NCBI RefSeq assembly: GCF_014698475.1
Contig: NZ_JACJTB010000054.1
Location: forward strand, 1-43,900
Reading direction: 5' to 3'
Length of the DNA: 43,900 nt
Origin: Nostoc spongiaeforme FACHB-130
Lineage (GTDB): Bacteria > Cyanobacteriota > Cyanobacteriia > Cyanobacteriales > Nostocaceae
The translations under genes were made by a program, and so were the position numbers. The notes under the pieces are model-generated. The model was not told the DNA's origin, searched no databases, and saw nothing but the letters and a program-made list of their open reading frames with translations. Position 1 is the stretch's first letter, and each line of letters starts with the position of its first letter. This document shows positions 16,163-24,492 of this stretch, in pieces.

Positions 16163-17391
16163 TAAAACCTCCATATCTTGACTTTATGATCTACACCACC
16201 GCTTACCAATGTTTGCCCATCGGAACTAAATGCTAATGAACGAATCGCGCCTGTATGTGCTGGAAATGAAAATATTTTCTTACCTGAATTTATATCCCAA
16301 ACTTTAATATTTTGGTCGCCAGTAGTTAAAAAAGTTCGGCTGTTGGGACTAAATACGATAGAACGCACCCAGTCAGCATGACCATAAAAAGAAAATAATT
16401 GTTTTCCGGTTTGCATATCCCAAATTTTGATTCTTTGGTCACTACCACTAACCAAATAACGCCCATTGGGACTAATTGCTAGGGAACGAATTGACTGAGA
16501 ATGTCCTTGAATTTTCCAAACTTCACGTCTAGAATTTATGTCCCAAATTCTAATGTTTTTATCTTCACCTCCACTGATTAACAATTTGCCATCAGGAGAT
16601 ATACAAAGAGCATAAATTGAGCGAGAATGCCCTTCTAAAGTAGCAATTTCCTCACCCCAATTCCACTGCCACATTTTAATACATCCATTGCCATCTGCAC
16701 TAAAAAAGCTTTCTCCGTTAGGATGTATTGCTAAAGCATAAATTACATTGGAATGTTTGCTTAATTTACCTAGATATTTACCCTTACTTATATCCCAAAG
16801 CATGATAGCTTTATCTGCACCAGCACTAACCATCTTTTGTCCATCAGGACTGATAACTATCCAATTAATATCTCCAGCGTGATGATGATTGAAGCGCAAA
16901 TCAAATTTTTCTTCTCCTGTTTCTAAATTCCAGACTTTTGGGGAATTGATACTTTGATGACGGTTATCACCTGCACCACATACCAAGGTTTTACTATCTG
17001 GGCTAATAGCTAAAGAATGAACTTGTGGATAATATGCTTGTAATGTCAAATCGCAGTGAAAAAACTCATAAATATTAAATTCTTGCAGTGCTTTTTTGAC
17101 GGATGGTTCAGCACGCGATGTCTGCGACTGGCTACGCCTACGCAAAATATTATAAGCTGATAATTTCACCTGTCCCGACTTATTTTTTAAGGCTTGAATC
17201 ACTATCTCTAAACCTACATCGCCATAATTCAACGCCTCAGAAAGCGCAGAAATTTGCGCCTCAACTACCCCACTTTGCAACCGATTCTGCACCCCCTCAA
17301 GTCCTCCTAAAACTACGCCACTAACAGGAGGCGGTAATTCTCCACCAAGCACTGCATCAAATTCTCTGGGTTGATTTGGATTGTTATTCAT
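16162..17391 (-). CDS. WD40 seven-blade protein with tandem-LGG N-terminal module (1)
   Basis: Residues 7-36 hold the head (QPREFDAVLGG, ELPPPVS, GVVLGGLEGVQ), residues 37-90 a HEAT-like pair (SEALNYGDVGLEIVIQALKNKS), then seven WD repeats fill the rest, ending KVKIWRF. Blades are recognised by pairs such as AISPDSK/VWNLETG, VISPDGQ/LWDISKG, AIHPNGE/MWQW, CISPDGK/IWDINS, AISPNGR/IWDMQTG, VFSPNSR/VWDINSG and AFSSDGQ/KIWRF. Seven blades make a closed propeller, a protein-binding platform. No signal peptide is seen. Its last codons contain the SD for the next gene. A plus-strand paralogue with the same architecture is at 23244. Confidence 0.9.
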   Translation of the reverse strand: MNNNPNQPREFDAVLGGELPPPVSGVVLGGLEGVQNRLQSGVVEAQISALSEALNYGDVGLEIVIQALKNKSGQVKLSAYNILRRRSQSQTSRAEPSVKKALQEFNIYEFFHCDLTLQAYYPQVHSLAISPDSKTLVCGAGDNRHQSINSPKVWNLETGEEKFDLRFNHHHAGDINWIVISPDGQKMVSAGADKAIMLWDISKGKYLGKLSKHSNVIYALAIHPNGESFFSADGNGCIKMWQWNWGEEIATLEGHSRSIYALCISPDGKLLISGGEDKNIRIWDINSRREVWKIQGHSQSIRSLAISPNGRYLVSGSDQRIKIWDMQTGKQLFSFYGHADWVRSIVFSPNSRTFLTTGDQNIKVWDINSGKKIFSFPAHTGAIRSLAFSSDGQTLVSGGVDHKVKIWRF

Positions 17392-17577
17392 CTTGGGTTT
17401 TACTGATTTTTAAAATATCTGCGACGCATCAAACCTATGTATGACTTCTGTATTTTTGTACTATTTTGAGGTATAGTTTATTCCCAGACTGAGTAATAGC
17501 GATCGCTAAACTGATAAAGAGAACTTTACCTCTAAACTTCTGATATTTAAAAGTGGACATAATGCACCCTTAATACA

Positions 17578-18846
17578 TTACTCAGCAACAGAACAATAGC
17601 GGCTGTGAATATAGCTATCATCCTCTTCTTCTTTCTGATCAGTTGCTATGACACGCACATCCAAACCTGATAATTTCTCAATCATTTCCTCAGATAAAAA
17701 GTTTTCTGACACATTGAGAATATCTAGATAATTAATCGCTTCACAATTCAGTAACTCTTCCGCACCTGCATCACTCAAAGTTCCCAGTGAAAGGTCAAGG
17801 ATGCTGATAGAGTTAAGAATTGGGGAACTCACAATAGCACTAGCTATTTCATCGCTAAATTGACTGTTACGTAACCCTAAATAAGTTAATTTAGGAAACT
17901 TATCTGCAAAAATAATTGGGTGTGTATCTTCAACCCAACAGTCTCCACCGTAATCTTCACAGCCAAACCATAATTCTAAATGTTCTAATGCTGGCAGATT
18001 CATATTACAAATCTGTGCGACGGTATCCCTACTTAATCCCCCAGTTTCTACAATTAATGCTTTGAGATTATTGTTTTTAATTGGTGGGCTAAATTGTAAT
18101 CCTTCACCGCCACGAACTTGTAAAATTTCGAGTTGAGGATAAGCCCGTAAAACAGGGCTGATATCACTTTGTTGAATCCAAGAAATCTCGAATTCATCAG
18201 AAACAATATCACCAATAAAAACAGCTTTGAGATTTGTTAAATATTCTCTTGCATTAACTAAAGCTGCTATAACGTTACTCAAATCTACATTTTCAGATGC
18301 TTCTGCCCATAAACCCAAAACTAAAGCTTCTAATTTGTGGACGTTATGTTGTTGTTGAAGTTTACTTATTTTACTAGGTAAGTTATTATCATATTCATAA
18401 TGCTCGCATCTAAGGGCATAGGCTTTTTTTGTAGGTTCAGAAATACTTACATCTGCATCAAGTTCTACAACTTGCCGATTAGCAAATTGAGTAGCGTTAT
18501 TTCCTTTATACCCTTGATACCCATCAAATCTTTCTTCTAAGTTCCAAGGTTTATATGTTTGCAAAGCTTGTTTAACTTGCGATTCTGTTCTTGGCTTTAA
18601 TAGTCGATAAGCAAAACGTTCTACTAATCTTGATTCATCTTGTAAACTTTGAATTAAAACATCCAACCCAGCGTCACCATATTTCAAGGCTTCGCTAAGT
18701 GCTGCCATTCGCACATTAACCACAGGGTTTGATAAACAACGCTTAATTCCCTCAATTCCTCCCAGCACAACCCCATCTATAGGCGGTGGTGATTGTCCTC
18801 CTAATACAGCATCATAATCCTGGGGTTGATTTTGATTGTTAGTCAT
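17578..18846 (-). CDS. STM4015-family LRR protein with tandem-LGG N-terminal module (3)
   Basis: First gene of the minus-strand run, with SD AGGTGAAG before the ATG. Head: QPQDYDAVLGG, QSPPPID, GVVLGGIEGIK; HEAT-like pair SEALKYGDAGLDVLIQSLQDES; linker QTYKPWNLEER. STM4015 core: VSISEPTKKAYALR, NLKAVFIGD, EISWIQQSDISPVLRAYPQLE, LQVRGGEG, LKALIVETGGL, LEHLELWFG, YGGDCWVEDTHPI, LTYLGLRNSQFSDEIASAIV and LDLSLGTLSDAGAEELL, the closest to the classical family pattern of the four copies. It is likely the main STM4015 of the system. The 186-base gap to the next gene may hold a secondary promoter. Confidence 0.88.
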   Translation of the reverse strand: MTNNQNQPQDYDAVLGGQSPPPIDGVVLGGIEGIKRCLSNPVVNVRMAALSEALKYGDAGLDVLIQSLQDESRLVERFAYRLLKPRTESQVKQALQTYKPWNLEERFDGYQGYKGNNATQFANRQVVELDADVSISEPTKKAYALRCEHYEYDNNLPSKISKLQQQHNVHKLEALVLGLWAEASENVDLSNVIAALVNAREYLTNLKAVFIGDIVSDEFEISWIQQSDISPVLRAYPQLEILQVRGGEGLQFSPPIKNNNLKALIVETGGLSRDTVAQICNMNLPALEHLELWFGCEDYGGDCWVEDTHPIIFADKFPKLTYLGLRNSQFSDEIASAIVSSPILNSISILDLSLGTLSDAGAEELLNCEAINYLDILNVSENFLSEEMIEKLSGLDVRVIATDQKEEEDDSYIHSRYCSVAE

Positions 18847-19153
18847 CTTGCTTCACCTGTTGAGTTTTATTAGGGTTTGTATACAAAGTTTGTCTATTTA
18901 TTGGGACTGGGTGTAAGGGTGTAGGGGTTTAAGGGTGTAGGTATTCAATCTCCATCGCCTTGTTCTGCCTATACATTTATATGCTGGACATACTGTTCTT
19001 GAGAATTGTGCAATCTTATTTAAAGTAGTACATTTGTTTTAGTATAATTGATTTGTGCTTGTGCTGGTTAACAATTGCCGTTTACTGGCAAAAGTGATAC
19101 AACGAAGTAGCTGCGTAGTGCTGCAAAACCTAGAAAATATCAATATTTTAGTT
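18847..19153. promoter_or_regulatory. Divergent promoter region between the two arms
   Basis: About 300 bases separate the first minus-strand gene (tandem-LGG STM4015) from the first plus-strand gene (DUF2997), so both operons are read outward from here. It contains a G-rich GGGTGTAAGGGTGTAG run at 18909-18941. Exact promoter boxes could not be assigned. A longer upstream reading frame for DUF2997 (from 19055) is open but does not look like the family. Confidence 0.5.
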
Positions 19154-19366
19154 ATGGCAGAGTATCAAAAAATTGAGTATCGCATTGGTAAAGACGGCAA
19201 AATTACTGAGACTGTGATTAATGGATCTGGTGTAAGTTGTACCAATGCAACATCGGGAATTGAGGGTGCTTTAGGAGAAGTGGAAAGCCAAGAACTGCTT
19301 CCTGAATATTACGAAGGAGAAGAAAACGTTACAGGAACAGAACAACAGTCTCTCAAGCAAAAATAG
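19154..19366 (+). CDS. DUF2997 family small protein
   Basis: From ATG 19154 the protein is 70 residues: MAEYQKIEYRIGKDGKITETV, then NGSGVSCTNATSGIEGALGEVESQELLPEYYE. This is the DUF2997 pattern, with a conserved Cys within GSGxxC. DUF2997 proteins are often found with DUF1257/Ycf35 and a Ycf46-type AAA ATPase, which here lie 5-8 kb away on the other strand. Biochemical function is unknown to me. Its stop codon (TAG) is part of the TAGGAGG that serves as SD for the next gene, so the two are co-translated. Confidence 0.85.
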   Translation: MAEYQKIEYRIGKDGKITETVINGSGVSCTNATSGIEGALGEVESQELLPEYYEGEENVTGTEQQSLKQK

Positions 19367-19377
19367 GAGGGGCAGAA

Positions 19378-20010
19378 ATGATTGCAGATATCTTATCAGA
19401 TATCCAAGATATCGGAATGTTTTCTGTAGAAAGCTTGGTTGTGATGGCGATCGCAACTTTTTCCCCACTGTTGATAATTCTAATGATCAATGGTGCGAAA
19501 ATCTTGCGACTCAACAAACAATCTCAAATTCAACTCCTAGAAGCAGAAATCCTTACCTGGCAAGAAAAATACTCAGACTTAGCCCAAAAACTAGCCCAAA
19601 TTACTGCTGAAAAAGAAGCACTACACCAAGAAGGCTTGCGACTGCATCAAGAATTGCAACAGCAGCAACTTCAACTCACCGAAGAATTGCGCGTTACCAC
19701 CTTTGAACAATTGCAGACATTACTAACCAACTATCCCAGCATTCATCAAATGGTGAGTGTGAAACCTGAATTACCTGCAAAAAATCTGCTTTCCATGTTT
19801 ACCCCTCTAGATAACCTCCTTGGTAAATGGGGTTACGAACTCATTGGTAAACCTTGGGAACAAGTACCTTATAATTCCCAACTTCATCAACCAGACAAAG
19901 CTGATATTACTGAAGGTGAATTAGTTTACATCCGATTTGTCGGCTATCAGCATCAAGGGAGAATTCTTTGCCCTGCTAAGGTGAGTCGGACTTTGCCGGG
20001 GGGGAGGTGA
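19378..20010 (+). CDS. Membrane-anchored GrpE-like nucleotide exchange factor
   Basis: Residues 14-37 form one transmembrane helix (FSVESLVVMAIATFSPLLIILM), residues 50-105 a long coiled coil (Leu/Gln/Glu rich), and the C-terminal part ends in a GrpE-like beta domain: YELIGKPWEQVPYNSQLHQ, EGELVYIRFVGYQHQGRILCPAKVSR. GrpE releases ADP from Hsp70; this version would do so at a membrane. A strong SD (AGGAGG) precedes the ATG at 7 bases. An Hsp70-like gene follows 96 bases downstream, supporting the pairing. The last codons (LPGGR) run into G-rich repeat DNA. Confidence 0.72.
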   Translation: MIADILSDIQDIGMFSVESLVVMAIATFSPLLIILMINGAKILRLNKQSQIQLLEAEILTWQEKYSDLAQKLAQITAEKEALHQEGLRLHQELQQQQLQLTEELRVTTFEQLQTLLTNYPSIHQMVSVKPELPAKNLLSMFTPLDNLLGKWGYELIGKPWEQVPYNSQLHQPDKADITEGELVYIRFVGYQHQGRILCPAKVSRTLPGGR

Positions 20011-20106
20011 AGGAAGGGGGGTGAGGGGGTGAGGGAGACAAGGGAGACAAGGGAGAGGAGGGGGATAAGTCTGTAACAATGACCAATGACAAATGACTAA
20101 TAACTA
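20008..20106. repeat. G-rich run and TAATGACTAA-type repeat before the Hsp70 gene
   Basis: GGGTGAGGGGGTGAGGGAG followed by repeated GGGAGACAA units, then ACAAATGACTAATAACTAATG in which the last ATG is the Hsp70 start codon. Similar ATAACTAAT strings occur before other start codons in the window (35550-35568, and 31884-31914 on the minus strand). Confidence 0.55.
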
Positions 20107-21666
20107 ATGACTACAGTAATAATTGACTTTGGTACGAGTAATACTGTTGTTTGTACCACGGATTTGATTACCCAAAGGCCGCGGACTTTGCGATTTGAGG
20201 GGATGTCGCGGCGGTTTGAGGTGGGGACGGAACAGGTAAGTGTTGTACCAAGTTTGGTGTTTGTTGAGGGACAAAATAGCATTTTGTTTGGTGAAGCGGT
20301 ACGCGCTAAACGCTTGGGGTTTGTCCAGCCGGAACGCTGTTTTCGGGCTTTTAAACGGGATTTAGCGGCGGATTTTGTCCCACCTCCGCGACTGTTGGAT
20401 GGTAGTAGTTATAGTGCAGAGATTATTTCAGAATTGTTTTTGAAGGAGATTTGGCAGCAAGTTGAACAGCAGTTGCAGCCAAGTCACGTTATTTTTACCG
20501 TTCCTGTAGGTGCGTTTGAAAGGTATCTTGATTGGTTTCGGGACTTGGGCGATAAACTCAATATGCCCACAGTGCAAATTGTGGATGAATCAACAGCCGC
20601 CGCCCTTGGTTATGCCGTCAAGCGTCCTGGTAGTGTGGTTTTGGTGGTGGACTTTGGTGGCGGAACTCTGGATTTAAGTTTAGTGCGGACTGTGAGTGTA
20701 GCAGCCGAACAGCAAGCAATACGCGCTGAAGTTATCGCCAAGTCTGATGCTTTTATTGGCGGTGTCGATATTGATATTTGGATTGTCGAACATTATTTAC
20801 ACAAAATCGGTTCTTCCCGTGAGGAAGTCGGGGAAATCGGTTTTATGAATTTATTGGAAGTAGCAGAGAAGGTAAAAATTCAACTTTCTACAACAGATTT
20901 AGCTAAGGAAGCTTGGTTTGATGATGAAAATTTCATGTCCCATGAATTGCAGTTACATCGGGACGAGTTAGGCGAAATTTTAGAAAATCAACAATTATTA
21001 GAACAGTTAAGACAAGCTATTGATGAAGTATTAGCGATCGCACTTACTAAAGGTATCAGTAAATCATCTATAGAACAAGTGTTACTTGTCGGCGGTACTT
21101 GTCAAATCCCCGCCATTCAACAATTAGTAATTTCTTATTTTGGTAGACAAAAAGTCAAGTTAGATAAACCCTTTGAAGCTGTCGCACATGGCGCATTAGC
21201 ATTAAGCAAAATGGTAGCAGTTGATGATTACCTCCGCCACAGTTACGCGATTCGCCTTTGGGAACCCCACAGTAAAACTTATTCTTATTTGACTTTAATT
21301 GAAAAAGGAGCAAAATATCCAGGGGCGCGTTCTGAAGCTTTAACATTGCAAGTAGCCACCGAAGGACAGCGAGAAATTCGCCTTGACATCGGTGAAGTTG
21401 CCGAAGTTTCCCAAGCGGAAGTTGCTTATGATGAACAAGGCAGAATGACGAGTATTCACTTAATCAAACAAGATAGCTATCGTTCCCTAGAAACCCATCA
21501 TCAACAAGTATGTGTCGCTTATCTTGAACCACCAGGACAAACCGGAATCGACAGAATCCAAGCACAATTTGAAGTCAACGAACAACGGGTTTTAGTAGTA
21601 ACAGTTAAGGATTTATTGACGGGAAAAATGTTAGTAAATAGAGGTGCGATCGCTAAACTCAAATAA
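20107..21666 (+). CDS. Hsp70-family protein with short substrate domain
   Basis: The actin-type ATPase is complete: IIDFGTSNT (phosphate 1, residues 5-13), VPVGAFER, DESTAAALGYA, VVDFGGGTLDLS (phosphate 2), and LLVGGTCQIPAIQQL (adenosine loop). At 519 residues it is about 100 shorter than DnaK; the C-terminal region is a beta-like portion without the helical lid or DnaK-type tail. Such variants are usually dedicated to one client or complex. With the GrpE-like gene upstream and three tandem-LGG genes downstream it probably serves that system (inference). No J-domain protein is present in the window. Confidence 0.9.
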   Translation: MTTVIIDFGTSNTVVCTTDLITQRPRTLRFEGMSRRFEVGTEQVSVVPSLVFVEGQNSILFGEAVRAKRLGFVQPERCFRAFKRDLAADFVPPPRLLDGSSYSAEIISELFLKEIWQQVEQQLQPSHVIFTVPVGAFERYLDWFRDLGDKLNMPTVQIVDESTAAALGYAVKRPGSVVLVVDFGGGTLDLSLVRTVSVAAEQQAIRAEVIAKSDAFIGGVDIDIWIVEHYLHKIGSSREEVGEIGFMNLLEVAEKVKIQLSTTDLAKEAWFDDENFMSHELQLHRDELGEILENQQLLEQLRQAIDEVLAIALTKGISKSSIEQVLLVGGTCQIPAIQQLVISYFGRQKVKLDKPFEAVAHGALALSKMVAVDDYLRHSYAIRLWEPHSKTYSYLTLIEKGAKYPGARSEALTLQVATEGQREIRLDIGEVAEVSQAEVAYDEQGRMTSIHLIKQDSYRSLETHHQQVCVAYLEPPGQTGIDRIQAQFEVNEQRVLVVTVKDLLTGKMLVNRGAIAKLK

Positions 21667-21670
21667 TCCC

Positions 21671-21704
21671 CTCTCTGCGCCCTCTGCGTCTCGGCGGTTC
21701 GTTT
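21671..21704. repeat. CTCTGCGTCTCGGCGGTTCG repeat
   Basis: Reads CCTCTGCGTCTCGGCGGTTCG. A near copy in inverted orientation lies at 25463-25493 (CGAACCGCCAAGACGCAGAG), upstream of the AAA ATPase stop. This is a dispersed intergenic repeat. The two copies bracket the three plus-strand tandem-LGG genes and the DUF1257 genes. Confidence 0.7.
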
Positions 21705-21805
21705 CAAAAATAATCTTAATAGCGAGTTGGAAAAAAATGAGGGATGCGATCGCCTAACCTTAGTAATGGGGAATACTAAGTAGTAGGCTCAATACTAAAA
21801 ACTTG

Positions 21806-22408
21806 ATGAAAGAAAATTATAATCGCCCCAGAGTGTATGATGCTGTGCTTGGCGGTCAAGAAAATGCCCCTCCTGGTGCTGTAGTCTTAGGGGGACTAGA
21901 AGGTGTTAAAAGACGGTTGGCAAATTCGGTAGTTGAACAAAAAATTGCCGCACTAGAAGAAGCCCTCAAGTATGGCGAAGCAGGTTTAGAACTGGTAATC
22001 TGGGCGTTAGAAGATAGATTGTGGAAAGTCCGCTATGCAGCTTATTCCCTACTTGCTTCTCGACCAGAACCTATAGTGCAAGAAATACTACAAGAATATA
22101 GCCATAAAATTGACAGATATGATGCTTTTGTGGCGATGGCGCGTGCTGGCGGCGTGTCTGATATCGATACACTAATGGATAATTTAGAACACGATCGCAA
22201 TAGCGCCACTTGCAAGTTAATTGACTTTACACTTGGCTTAGTTGATACTCATGAGGGTAAAGACAGAATCGGACATTACCTGTTCAACGGTACACAGATA
22301 CAACGTAACTATGCAGCACTGTACTTTAAACGACGAGGTATCACAGATATTTTACGAGAAGCAGTAAGCCGGGGCTGTATTGATAGAGTGCAAGCCTTCT
22401 CTAAATAA
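21806..22408 (+). CDS. Tandem-LGG protein with helical-repeat domain
   Basis: Starts at ATG 21806 (the TTG one codon earlier is less likely). Head: RPRVYDAVLGG, QENAPPG, AVVLGGLEGVKRRL. HEAT-like pair: EEALKYGEAGLELVIWALEDR, then WKVRYAAYSLLASRPEP and a further 100 residues of helical character ending in SRGCIDRVQAFSK. No enzyme or known partner domain was recognised; it may be a minimal member made of the head plus HEAT-like repeats. It is followed 8 bases later by the GUN4-type gene, so the two are one operon. Confidence 0.78.
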   Translation: MKENYNRPRVYDAVLGGQENAPPGAVVLGGLEGVKRRLANSVVEQKIAALEEALKYGEAGLELVIWALEDRLWKVRYAAYSLLASRPEPIVQEILQEYSHKIDRYDAFVAMARAGGVSDIDTLMDNLEHDRNSATCKLIDFTLGLVDTHEGKDRIGHYLFNGTQIQRNYAALYFKRRGITDILREAVSRGCIDRVQAFSK

Positions 22409-22416
22409 CAACCGCA

Positions 22417-23205
22417 ATGTCAGAAAATTTCAATCAACCGCGAGAATATGATGCAGTTCTGGGTGGAAAAATACCACCGCCAAAAGATGGAGTAGTTTTA
22501 GGTGGTATTGCAGGTGTGAAACGGCGTTTGACTAGTGCTGTATCTGTAGAAGAGCAAGTTCTGGCTGTTGCGGAAGCGTTAAAATATGGTGAAGCGGGAA
22601 TCAGGCTGGTGTTTGAAATTATCAATCCTGAATCTGAAAAACTGCAATTAACAATATCATCACTGCTGGGACAACAAGCATTAGCAAAATTACAATCCTC
22701 TTTAGACACCGAACCTCCCTTAATCTCTGCGGTTGGCATAAATTACAGCAATTTACAAAAATTACTGACTGCGGGAAAATGGCGAGATGCAGATCAAGAA
22801 ACTGCCGCTATGATGCTGCAAATTTGCGATCGCACACAACAAGGATGTTTAGATCCAACAGACATTGAAAAATTTCCCTGTGCAGATTTAAACATCATTG
22901 AAACTCTCTGGCAAAAATCTAGTAATGGCCGCTTTGGCTTTGCAGTCCAAACTTATATTTGGCAAAAAGTTGGCGGTACAGCTAACCCTGACTGGGAAGC
23001 TTGGTGTCGTTTTGGTAAAGGTGTCGGATGGTTTTCTCAAGGTAGTTGGCGTTATTGGAACGATTTGCAATTTGATTTAAATGCTAGTGTCGGACATCTA
23101 CCCCGTGGCGGTGCATTTATCGGTTGGGGTTTAGGTGACTTTTGGACAGGTTGCAGAACCTTATCTGCACTTGCAGAGAAATTAGCCAGATGTAACATCA
23201 TCTGA
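22417..23205 (+). CDS. GUN4-domain protein with tandem-LGG N-terminal module
   Basis: Head: QPREYDAVLGG, KIPPPKD, GVVLGGIAGVKRRL, then a shortened helical pair (AEALKYGEAGIRLVFEII). From about 110 to the end is a GUN4 domain: YSNLQKLLTAGKWRDADQET, the acidic/Asp segment CADLNIIETLWQKSSNGRFGF, VQTYIWQKVGG, WNDLQFDLNASVGHLPRGG. GUN4 domains bind porphyrins such as protoporphyrin IX and Mg-protoporphyrin and stimulate Mg-chelatase in the classical protein, while many cyanobacterial fusions have unknown roles. Whether this one binds tetrapyrrole is not shown. Located 38 bases before the WD40 gene. Confidence 0.88.
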   Translation: MSENFNQPREYDAVLGGKIPPPKDGVVLGGIAGVKRRLTSAVSVEEQVLAVAEALKYGEAGIRLVFEIINPESEKLQLTISSLLGQQALAKLQSSLDTEPPLISAVGINYSNLQKLLTAGKWRDADQETAAMMLQICDRTQQGCLDPTDIEKFPCADLNIIETLWQKSSNGRFGFAVQTYIWQKVGGTANPDWEAWCRFGKGVGWFSQGSWRYWNDLQFDLNASVGHLPRGGAFIGWGLGDFWTGCRTLSALAEKLARCNII

Positions 23206-23243
23206 AATTTGGGAACACTGGTATTAGTGTCAAGGAAACAATA

Positions 23244-24476
23244 ATGCCAGAAAATCTCCAGCAACCGCGAGGATATGATGTTGTGCTGGGAGGACAAACA
23301 CCACCTCCTGTAAATGGGTTAGTTCTCGGCGGAATTGAAGGTGTTAAATATCGCCTGTTAAGTAATAATCTGGAAGCAAAAATCGCTGCGATCGCACCAG
23401 CAATAGATTATGGTGATGTAGGTGTAGAATTAGTCATTCAAAGTTTGCAACATGAATCAGTAGAGTTAAAAGCAGTAGGATATAAGTTATTACATCAAAG
23501 AAACAAAGTTAGTGCTGAACAAATTATTGCCGAATTCAATTTATATCATTATCAATTTTTTGAATGCTTAACTACTTTTAGTGGACATACATCAGATGTA
23601 TGTGGAATCGCATTTAGTCCCGATGGAGAAACTATTGCGAGTAGCAGCCACGATAAAACTATTAAATTATGGCATATTCAAACAAGCCAATTAATCTGCA
23701 CATTAAGCGAAGGTTTATCAGCACCTTATGGACTGGCATTTAGTCCAGATGGCAAAACTTTGTATGCTAACGATTGGCATGAAATCAAAATTTGGAATTT
23801 AGAAAACCAGCAACAAATTCGCACACTCAAAGGTCATACTGACGCTACTTTATCACTTGTGGTTGCTCCTGATGGCACTTTAATTAGTGGTAGTCAAGAT
23901 AAAAATATTCATGTTTGGCAACAGCCTCATTTGGGAAAATACTATAAATTAGGTAGTCATCCTTGTCACGTTTGGGGAATGAATATTGTTAAGGTTGCCC
24001 TGAGTGCTGATGGTCAAATTCTGATTAGTGGCAGTACTAATGATAGGACAATCAAAGTTTGGGACTGGAAACGCAAAAAACAACTCACAACCCTAGGATA
24101 TGAAACATTTGGTTTAAATATTTCTATACCAGGAATCTCTTGTATTGCTATTAGTCCAGATGGCAAAATTGCTATTGGTGGAGGAGAAACTCAACTTGAT
24201 GTTTGGGATATAGAAACAAGCAAGAAAATTTATACACTTACCATAGAAGCCGATAATGATATTCATTCATTATGTGTTAGCCAAGATGGTAAGACTTTGT
24301 TTGGTGGTTTAAAGAATGGTGTGATTAGAATTTGGAATTTACTAACAGGTGAAACCATTCACAATTTAGCAGGACATTTAGGGATTGTTTGGTCTATGGC
24401 TTTGAGTCCTGATGGCAAAACTCTTGTTAGCACCAGTCTTGATAAAACTATCAAGATTTGGGGAATATCAGGGTAA
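23244..24476 (+). CDS. WD40 seven-blade protein with tandem-LGG N-terminal module (2)
   Basis: Head: QPRGYDVVLGG, QTPPPVN, GLVLGGIEGVKYRL; HEAT-like region APAIDYGDVGVELVIQSLQHES; linker EFNLYHYQFFECL. Seven WD repeats follow, recognised by AFSPDGE/LWHIQTS, AFSPDGK/IWNLENQ, VAPDGT/VWQQ, ALSADGQ/VWDWKRK, AISPDGK/VWDIETS, CVSQDGK/IWNLLTG and ALSPDGK/IWGISG. Same architecture as the minus-strand gene at 16162, but the blades differ widely, indicating old duplication. The last gene of the plus-strand arm, it converges with a DUF1257 gene only 16 bases away, leaving no room for a terminator of its own. Confidence 0.9.
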   Translation: MPENLQQPRGYDVVLGGQTPPPVNGLVLGGIEGVKYRLLSNNLEAKIAAIAPAIDYGDVGVELVIQSLQHESVELKAVGYKLLHQRNKVSAEQIIAEFNLYHYQFFECLTTFSGHTSDVCGIAFSPDGETIASSSHDKTIKLWHIQTSQLICTLSEGLSAPYGLAFSPDGKTLYANDWHEIKIWNLENQQQIRTLKGHTDATLSLVVAPDGTLISGSQDKNIHVWQQPHLGKYYKLGSHPCHVWGMNIVKVALSADGQILISGSTNDRTIKVWDWKRKKQLTTLGYETFGLNISIPGISCIAISPDGKIAIGGGETQLDVWDIETSKKIYTLTIEADNDIHSLCVSQDGKTLFGGLKNGVIRIWNLLTGETIHNLAGHLGIVWSMALSPDGKTLVSTSLDKTIKIWGISG

Positions 24477-24492
24477 ATTCAACACAAATTAA

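Noticed and set aside
19055-19153. Upstream extension of the DUF2997 gene
   Set aside because: The added residues do not resemble the family, which starts at MAEYQKIEYRIG.
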